Source: JAEXNA01 sp050486105 (GTDB lineage: Bacteria > Vulcanimicrobiota > Xenobia > Xenobiales > JADMJV01). Taken from it: a stretch of DNA of 10,071 nt. The notes beneath the pieces were generated by a model that did not search any database, was not told the origin of the DNA, and saw nothing but the letters and a program-made list of their open reading frames with translations. The stretch lies in assembly GCA_050486105.1 (NCBI GenBank), contig JBJHCR010000241.1, forward strand, positions 1 through 10,071. Direction: 5' to 3'. The position numbers and the translations under genes were made by a program. Of this stretch, positions 5,904-10,071 are shown one piece after another; the first letter of the stretch is position 1, and each line of letters starts with the position of its first letter.

Positions 5904-6467
5904 CTACCTGAAGGTCTCTTTTTGGGGGTCCACTGGCGGGCGCACGTCCACATAGACATTACTGAATGTGTCCACGTAGTAGAGTCCGGTTTGGTCGCTC
6001 TTCTTAAGATAGACTGGCCTGGGACTGTCGGCCCCACTGCTTCGAATCACCACCGCCCAACCCCGTCCGGAGGAATCGGCCATGCAGGAAACGACTTCGA
6101 GTTCATAATTGTTGGGATCCATAGCGTAGCCGTTCGTCGGACTACTCCCTTTGGCGTAGCTACGAAAAATGTGAGGCCTCTCCTTGATCCGTTCCACAAA
6201 GGTTCGCGCCGAGGACTGGCGGTACCATTGAGGCGAGTCCTTATAGGGTATGGTGAGATAGCCGAGCATGGCGGCTCCCTCTTCTCCGGTTTCTCGATTC
6301 ATGGTGGCAAAAACAGAGTCGAACCACAATTTCAGAGCCGCCTCCGGAGTTGAGGCTTGGGCGGCGTGGCGCTCCTTGAGTTCCTCCACGGTGGTCGGCA
6401 ACGAGGCCCCCGCGGCAAGGACCAAGGCAAGCCCGAGGATTGCCGAAAGTAAGAGTCTTTTCATCAT
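5904..6467 (-). CDS. Secreted DUF6935-like protein
   Basis: The 187-residue product begins with a clear signal peptide (MMKRLLLSAILGLALVLAAG, cleavage likely near residue 21). The mature part opens with a helix containing TPEAALKLWFDSVFA (40-54). It then shows a pattern I associate with DUF6935: FRSYAKGSSPTNGYAMDP (101-118), SSGADSPRPVYLKK (143-156), a short YYV strand, and DVRPPVDP (174-181). The function of this family is not known; the conserved G-A-D-S-P-R-P core is probably structural or a binding loop. It is exported, as an envelope or periplasmic protein. No Shine-Dalgarno sequence is visible before ATG-ATG. It stands alone, separated from its upstream reverse-strand neighbours by a G-rich spacer. 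The gene looks intact. Confidence 0.7.
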   Translation of the reverse strand: MMKRLLLSAILGLALVLAAGASLPTTVEELKERHAAQASTPEAALKLWFDSVFATMNRETGEEGAAMLGYLTIPYKDSPQWYRQSSARTFVERIKERPHIFRSYAKGSSPTNGYAMDPNNYELEVVSCMADSSGRGWAVVIRSSGADSPRPVYLKKSDQTGLYYVDTFSNVYVDVRPPVDPQKETFR

Positions 6468-6482
6468 TTGACACGCTTCGCC

Positions 6483-6501
6483 AAGGGCTTGTGCAGCCCT
6501 T
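6483..6501. repeat. Inverted repeat upstream of the DUF6935-like gene
   Basis: AAGGGCT-TGTGC-AGCCCTT is a perfect 7-base inverted repeat with a 5-base loop, about 16 bases before the ATG at 6467 on the reverse strand. It could be an operator or a hairpin in the 5' leader. No promoter is evident nearby. Confidence 0.4.
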
Positions 6502-6555
6502 CGAGGCGGTGAATCCAGGCGGGCATCGGCGAAGAGTGGGAGGGCTACACCAGCA

Positions 6556-6581
6556 GGGTGGGCCGAGGGGGTGTTAAGGGG
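6556..6581 (+). other. Canonical G-quadruplex motif 1
   Basis: Four G runs on the plus strand, GGG-T-GGG-CCGA-GGGGG-TGTTAA-GGGG, fit the G3+N1-7 rule. The motif lies in the spacer between two reverse-strand genes, on the strand that templates their transcription. Confidence 0.6.
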
Positions 6582-6636
6582 TGATGGTGAGTGACGCGGA
6601 GCCTTATCTGATTGGGTTTTCGTGGGACCTGGTGGT

Positions 6637-6662
6637 GGGGTGTGATGGGCTGGGTTGGCGGG
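6637..6662 (+). other. Canonical G-quadruplex motif 2
   Basis: GGGG-TGTGAT-GGG-CT-GGG-TTGGC-GGG on the plus strand satisfies the quadruplex rule with loops of 6, 2 and 5. It lies 26 bases beyond the stop of the DUF4365 gene in the same G-rich, C-poor spacer (6480-6688), in which I found no gene. Confidence 0.6.
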
Positions 6663-6688
6663 TTGGTGCCGGATGGGTCGCCAGGGTC

Positions 6689-7630
6689 TTATGAATCGGC
6701 CTCGGAGGAAGGGAAAGTTGTAGCCATCTCCACCAGGTCTTCGATGATGTCGTTGGCTGTTTCCACATACACTGGAGCTAATCTAGCATTTTCAACCAAG
6801 GTTCGAAGGCGTTCAGTGACATTAGGAACATAGAATAGAAGGTCCACGAGATGCTGGGCGACTGGATCAAGAGCTTCGCGAAGAAGCTCGTCCGCCACCC
6901 GAACTGTTTTCAAAAGGAACGTGTCACCTACCTGAACGAGTGTGTCGCGCAGGTACGATTTTCTGCTGTCGTCGACCGCCGGGTAGTACCGAGACAGCCG
7001 ATTGCCAAGGTCAGCAAATTCCTCGTCGGAGACGATTGAGGAAACAAATGCATCAGTTAGCTGACACCATGCCTTTCGGCTTGCCGAATCCGAAACTTCG
7101 ACCCCCGACTCCAAGGGAAGGCACAATACGGGAGGTGGCTCAATCACATTCTTGACCTCGTCGAGACTCACGATCCTGCAGTCTAGCTGGGCCGCGTTGA
7201 GGATTTCGCTTAGATTGTTGGCCCTGAATTCAGTCTCTGCCGTCCTTTCGATATCTTTAGAATAGGGTCCGTTTGCGACACGGTCGAGGGTCGACAGTCT
7301 CTTGAGATTCACCCAAACCGCTTCGTCTCGGTCGGGGTCATAGAGGATGCCAATGACCGGCAGTGAGTATCGAGCCCAATATCCGTAATGATCTTGCTTG
7401 GCTATGAACCAGAAACGGCAACCCGGCTCTGCGACAAAAGACTTTCCCGACTTGATCTGTACAGCAACTAGCATGCCTGTGGCCATCCCATCGCGTACTA
7501 TCTCAATATGGCCATCAATTCCAACATCCGTCACTACCAGCTCTCGCCAGACATGGCCCGCGCGTGAACAGATCTGTTGAACGAATGCCACCCCAAGCCG
7601 CTCAGTATGAACCCGAGTGTCAACTTTCAT
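6689..7630 (-). CDS. DUF4365 protein with a PD-(D/E)XK-like nuclease core
   Basis: The 313-residue protein starts RVHTERLGVAFVQQICSRAG, then VTDVGIDGHIEIV (33-45) and MLVAVQIKSGKSF (53-65). Asp39 followed about twenty residues later by Gln58-x-Lys60 is the restriction-like (E)...D...QxK arrangement of DUF4365, a domain found in anti-phage and mobile-element contexts. After it come WFIAKQDHYGYWARYSLPVI and LYDPDRDEAVWVNL, also typical of the domain (to about residue 170). The remaining 140 residues are helical with an unrecognised fold and could be an effector-control or target-recognition region. The ATG follows GGGGGG with a 4-base spacer, the best ribosome site in the window. It lies 21 bases downstream of the EVE-like gene, same strand, so probably an operon. 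Looks intact. Confidence 0.75.
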   Translation of the reverse strand: MKVDTRVHTERLGVAFVQQICSRAGHVWRELVVTDVGIDGHIEIVRDGMATGMLVAVQIKSGKSFVAEPGCRFWFIAKQDHYGYWARYSLPVIGILYDPDRDEAVWVNLKRLSTLDRVANGPYSKDIERTAETEFRANNLSEILNAAQLDCRIVSLDEVKNVIEPPPVLCLPLESGVEVSDSASRKAWCQLTDAFVSSIVSDEEFADLGNRLSRYYPAVDDSRKSYLRDTLVQVGDTFLLKTVRVADELLREALDPVAQHLVDLLFYVPNVTERLRTLVENARLAPVYVETANDIIEDLVEMATTFPSSEADS

Positions 7631-7651
7631 GTATCCCCCCCAGCACGGATT

Positions 7652-8077
7652 TCAACTGAGCATCTCCCTTAACTGGGTCAGCGCGTTCGGGTTCTCGCAG
7701 AACTTTGTGAGCTTCTCCACCCACGCCTGTGTATACAGTACCTGCTGGTTGGGCTCATCATACAAGCAGTATCTTGGGTCAAGAGTATCGACAGTTTCTC
7801 TGACTTTAAAGGCTTTCCACGCCAGTGTATGCTCGTTTATTCGAAATTTGGGCTTGGCGGGGGCGGTGACCTGGGATTCGCCTGCTATGTAGCGGCCTTT
7901 GGGGCCGCCGAGATATAAGATGAGGGTATCGTCTGGTTCTATCTTCTTGAAGTGTGGGGCGGAATCGGTGAATTCTCAACACTCGTGTTCCATCATAAGA
8001 TCGTAGATGTCAGCAGCGCTGAGGGCTTTGCCTTCGAAGGGCTTGAGGTCACTGGCTATTAGGAAGTACTGGGCCAC
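7652..8077 (-). pseudogene. EVE/PUA-like domain protein with in-frame TGA at codon 34
   Basis: The reverse strand encodes 141 residues from GTG 8077: MAQYFLIASDLKPFEGKALS, then IYDLMMEHEC, TGA (7978-7976), and in the same frame EFTDSAPHFKKIEPDDTLIL, YLGGPKGRYIAGESQV and so on to a stop at 7654-7652. The part after the TGA (charged loop, 'ikPgD.liLYlgg..gryiaGes.v') resembles EVE-type PUA-superfamily domains, which bind modified bases in DNA or RNA. The position of the TGA corresponds to a Trp that is usual in this kind of domain, so a single TGG-to-TGA change explains it. The rest of the frame shows no decay, suggesting a recent event, an error, or readthrough. Start uncertain: no Shine-Dalgarno sequence, and the frame is open back to the TAA of the upstream gene. 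Confidence 0.5.
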
Positions 8078-8131
8078 GGTCTTGGGTTCATTCTGCAGAC
8101 TGGTAAACCTGCCCCTCAGCGCTGAACCCCG

Positions 8132-8344
8132 TTAGTCTTGGCTTCTCACGATTTCCGGCTCTTCAGGGATCTCGATCTCTTCAGGGGGCACCAGCACCAC
8201 CTTGCCGTCTTTCCAGGTTGCTATAGCAACACCGAGAGCTTTGTGTTTGATCAGAGCCTCGCGAACGCCGCGCCGGATGGCGGCGGTGACCCACTCATCA
8301 TCTTGGAGCTTTTCTGGAATGGTCATCTGGATACAGTTTTCCAT
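8132..8344 (-). CDS. Small antitoxin-like protein
   Basis: The 70-residue product has an N-terminal helical part (EWVTAAIRRGVREALIKHKA, residues 18-37) and the pattern LGVAIATWKDGKVVLVPPEE (38-57). I associate this pattern ('alrrA.reA...hk.LG.pvavWkDGKvv.vpPeEi') with a widespread family of short antitoxins normally followed by a PIN or RelE toxin. Here no toxin follows; the next gene in the same direction, and in the same frame after the TAA, is the EVE-like gene. The second ATG (residue 7) is an alternative start. There is no Shine-Dalgarno sequence, and IS66-derived DNA begins directly upstream, so the native promoter may be lost. It is either an orphan antitoxin or the first gene of a cassette with the EVE-like and DUF4365 genes. 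Confidence 0.55.
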   Translation of the reverse strand: MENCIQMTIPEKLQDDEWVTAAIRRGVREALIKHKALGVAIATWKDGKVVLVPPEEIEIPEEPEIVRSQD

Positions 8345-9060
8345 AGATCTTGGGCCAGCACCAGCTCGGTTTGGTCAAATCCAGCCCCGGCAAACTCCCC
8401 GGAAGGGGTTGGCCCAAGCGCTCACCTCTTGGCGGGTCTGCCTGTCGACAAATACCAATTTCACCTTCCTCTCTATCGCCAACATCAGGCCATCAAGAAT
8501 TCCGATATCTTTCTAGAGCGCGGTCACCTACAAGCAACGCGTTACGAAGTCCCGGGTGCTTCATCGGATGGCGGAGTTGCTGGAGCCGATCTACGAAGTG
8601 CTCAGCTCCTCGGTTCTAAACAGTAAGATACTCACGGCCGATAAGACACCCACGCCCGCCGGTAGGGACAGGAAGAAGGGCAAGATGAACAAGGGGCGGG
8701 TACCCGCAAGGCGGGTGTTGGGCTTTCTTTGGTGACCAGAAAGATATCTATTTTCTCTTCAATCCATCTCGAGCCCAAGCAGTCCTCGACGATTTCTTGG
8801 TCGCCTTTCAAGGCCACCTGGTCTGCGACGGCTACTCGGCCTACGAAAGCTTCGTGAAGAATACCGAAGGCACCGAGCTCGTGCAGTGCTGGTCTCATAC
8901 CAGACGTGAATTCCTCAAAGCTGAGAAACGAGACCCGGAACGGGTCAAGTGGATTCTGCGACAGATCCAATTGATGTACAAAGTGGAGGAGAAAGTCCGT
9001 GGGAAACCACCTAACAAGATCTTAAAAGCTCGGGAGGTCGAAACCAAACCCTTGGTCGAG
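8345..9060 (+). mobile_element. IS66-family transposase remnant, frameshifted and truncated at both ends
   Basis: Three plus frames carry successive parts of an IS66 TnpC-type transposase. Frame one (about 8365-8520) reads GPSAHLLAGLPVDKYQFHLP then LYRQHQA. Frame two (about 8537-8730) reads HRMAELLEPIYEVLSSSVLN then SKILTADKTP, which keeps the first catalytic Asp. Frame three (8731-9060) reads YFLFNPSRAQAVLDDFLVAF, HLVCDGYSAYESF with the second Asp, QCWSHTRREFLKAEKRDPER, and ILRQIQLMYKVEEKVRG. This is the IS66 core order. The N-terminal zinc-binding part and the C-terminus are missing, at least two frameshifts are needed, and I saw no inverted repeats. The left edge abuts the antitoxin start; the right edge joins a toxin gene in frame. 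Confidence 0.85.
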
Positions 9061-9249
9061 ACGGAGGGGTACGACTTGATGATCACTACGGACCAGAATC
9101 TTCAGTACCAACAGCACCTGAGTAGTCGCTCGATTGGGATCGTAGTCCTACTCTCAACCACTTGGCCTCGAATCAAGCTAAAGACCAGCGACGTGGCGTC
9201 AGTCGTTAATACAATCGCGCCAGATGGTTATCAAGAGGTGGCCATCTGA
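9061..9249 (+). pseudogene. C-terminal fragment of a DUF5615/PIN-like toxin fused to the IS66 remnant
   Basis: From about base 9061 the IS66 frame changes into TEGYDLMITTDQNLQYQQHL, then SIGIVVLLSTTWPRIK and GYQEVAI before the stop at 9247-9249. This is the C-terminal half of DUF5615-type PIN-like toxins ('GyDvLlTTDqNLrYQqnlsgr.iaivvLlstsWPri...'), which retain the late catalytic Asp in TTDQN. The first half, with the 'mrlLfDqn.p' start, is gone. The open frame therefore begins in transposase DNA (ATG 8797) and would give a 150-residue transposase-toxin chimera. A deletion joining an insertion sequence to a toxin gene explains it. Activity is unlikely without the N-terminal acidic residues. 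Confidence 0.75.
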
Positions 9250-9780
9250 ACGGGAGACTGTTCGGCGAGGCCAAGAGACCACAGAATGACTCGATTCGAA
9301 TCACCAGTGTGCCAACTGGACCACTCTACTCGGCACTAAACTCACCTGACCCGGCCTGCCTCGCGTGTCGAACGCGCGGTCCTATTTGTTTTCAACCTCA
9401 AAGTGCTTTCAGCAGAGGAAACGAGCTTCCAACTCCATCTCAACGGCACTCAGCAAACTGTACCAATCTCGACTCCCAACTTACCCGTTTTCTTGCGAAT
9501 CAACGGGTCATAGAGCGAGGTGATATTGATCTGCAGCGGAGCTGAATGAGTAAGGATGGGTAAATTCGCACAAGGGAGCGCGATTGATGCAATCCTACGG
9601 CGCTACGAAGTCCCGATTTCTGCAGAATTCGGCTTCTGGTGTTGGACAGGTTTGAGCTAGATTGATTCTGGTTGAAGGAGTGTCGACGCGTTGGCACACA
9701 AGTTCCAAATTTGGACAAAGCAAAAGGGAGCTTACTTTTCTTCCGCAGGGGTGATGATCGGAAAAGCGAATATTTAACTT
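9250..9780. other. Gene-free stretch upstream of the last antitoxin
   Basis: About 530 bases with no recognisable gene. The forward frame 9309-9545 and the reverse frames look like chance translations. It is pyrimidine-rich on the plus strand around 9420-9490. One short palindrome is the only clear structure. Confidence 0.45.
9704..9715. repeat. 12-base palindrome upstream of the antitoxin gene
   Basis: TCCAAATTTGGA is perfectly palindromic and lies 65 bases before the ATG at 9781. It might be an operator for the toxin-antitoxin pair, but palindromes this short also occur by chance and no promoter is evident beside it. Confidence 0.3.
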
Positions 9781-10002
9781 ATGGACAAAGCGGACTCGAT
9801 TTTTGATTTGAGCGTTGAAGAGAAGCTCCAACTGGTCGAAGACCTTTGGGATGATCTCGGTGCAAACCCGAGTAGCGTTCCCGTTCACGAGTGGCAGAAG
9901 GCTGAACTTGATGCGAGAAAGGAACGGTTAACATCTGCTCCCACATCCACCCTCGGATGGGATGAGGTGAAGGCCCAGATCCGAAATCGTAGTTTACTCT
10001 GA
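9781..10002 (+). CDS. Addiction-module antitoxin (Unstab_antitox / TIGR02574-like)
   Basis: The 73-residue protein follows the pattern of the short antitoxins that pair with RelE/ParE toxins: DLSVEEKLQLVEDLWDDLGA (9-28), HEWQKAELDARKERL (36-50), a loop, and LGWDEVKAQIRNR near the C-terminus (58-70). The first helix and the 'W..v...i' end are the family hallmarks; length is normal. It neutralises the toxin encoded immediately downstream. The ATG has no Shine-Dalgarno sequence (the preceding bases are AT-rich, TATTTAACTT). Its stop overlaps the toxin reading frame, so the two are likely coupled. Intact. Confidence 0.85.
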   Translation: MDKADSIFDLSVEEKLQLVEDLWDDLGANPSSVPVHEWQKAELDARKERLTSAPTSTLGWDEVKAQIRNRSLL

Positions 10003-10071
10003 AGTTCGCTTCACCGAAGAGGCTAGGGACGAGCTCGCAGGTGCGTATGACTGGTACGAACATCGCCGGGT
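9986..10071 (+). CDS. RelE/ParE-type toxin, 5' part only (runs off the right edge)
   Basis: The frame shifted by one relative to the antitoxin reads IVVYSEVRFTEEARDELAGA then YDWYEHRR up to the last base. 'f...A..El..A.dWYe.r' is the start of ParE/RelE-superfamily toxins, which inhibit translation or gyrase. It overlaps the end of the antitoxin gene, as usual for this pair. The start is odd: between the TGA at 9967-9969 in this frame and the conserved region there is no ATG, GTG or TTG. ATC at 9986-9988 is the only near-cognate codon in a suitable place. Either a rare start is used or the start codon is mutated. The rest, including the catalytic C-terminus, lies outside. Confidence 0.65.
   Translation, partial: MVVYSEVRFTEEARDELAGAYDWYEHRR

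Noticed and set aside
7617..7892. A 91-codon forward frame as a gene.
   Set aside because: It is antisense to the EVE-like coding sequence, which gives far more convincing protein similarity.
9287..9312. GATTCGAATC looks like a tRNA T-loop or attachment-site core.
   Set aside because: No pairing T-stem, acceptor stem or anticodon arm can be built on either strand.
8545..9614. TACGAAGTCCCG occurs near 8543 and again near 9603.
   Set aside because: Only about 12 bases match, the flanks differ and neither copy sits at a clear element end, so it does not support target-site duplications or IS ends.
9619..9635. TCTGCAGAATTCGGCTT resembles the polylinker edge of a common TA-cloning vector.
   Set aside because: The match does not continue into the flanking vector sequence as I recall it, and no second vector arm is present, so coincidence is more likely; a vector-contamination screen would settle it.

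Overview
The window comes from a bacterium of moderate GC content with a large, repeat-rich genome. The standard genetic code fits the intact genes. An ISAzo13-type transposase, an IS66 remnant, a caspase-like fragment and many toxin-antitoxin (TA) parts are typical of Planctomycetota, Acidobacteriota, Poribacteria-like symbionts and similar environmental lineages, but no gene here fixes the phylum. The L,D-transpeptidase implies a peptidoglycan wall. This is an accessory region: short intact genes sit among many broken ones.

Layout. 1-826 is a mosaic of three fragments: an MFS transporter (-), the C-terminal part of a nucleotidyltransferase toxin-like protein (+) and a caspase-like peptidase (-). 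823-1519 is an intact vapBC operon (-) with a readable promoter and operator. 1520-1874 has no recognisable gene. 1875-2824 (+) is a small one-pass membrane protein overlapping a membrane-anchored L,D-transpeptidase. 2836-2983 holds three consecutive hairpins between convergent genes. 2990-4550 (-) contains two unrecognised coding sequences broken at homopolymers; the larger ends in an Ig-like domain. 4578-5033 (+) encodes a glycine-rich membrane protein of unknown function. 5148-5900 carries a decayed ISAzo13-type transposase butted to a LamG-like fragment. 5904-6467 (-) is a secreted DUF6935-like protein. 6480-6688 is a G-rich spacer with two canonical G-quadruplex motifs. 6689-8344 (-) is a compact co-directional cassette: small antitoxin-like protein, EVE/PUA-like protein with one in-frame TGA, and a DUF4365 nuclease-like protein. 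8345-9249 is an IS66 remnant fused in frame to the tail of a DUF5615-type toxin. 9250-9780 has no recognisable gene. 9781-10071 is an antitoxin plus the start of a RelE/ParE toxin that runs off the window.

How they work together. vapBC and the last pair are self-contained TA modules. The strongest candidate for a lesser-known system is 6689-8344, where a PD-(D/E)XK-like DUF4365 protein follows an EVE-like reader domain with a good ribosome site. That pairing resembles modified-DNA restriction, but the TGA in the EVE-like frame means it is either inactivated, read through, or a sequence error. Several genes start a few bases after a -10-like hexamer and lack a Shine-Dalgarno sequence, suggesting leaderless initiation.
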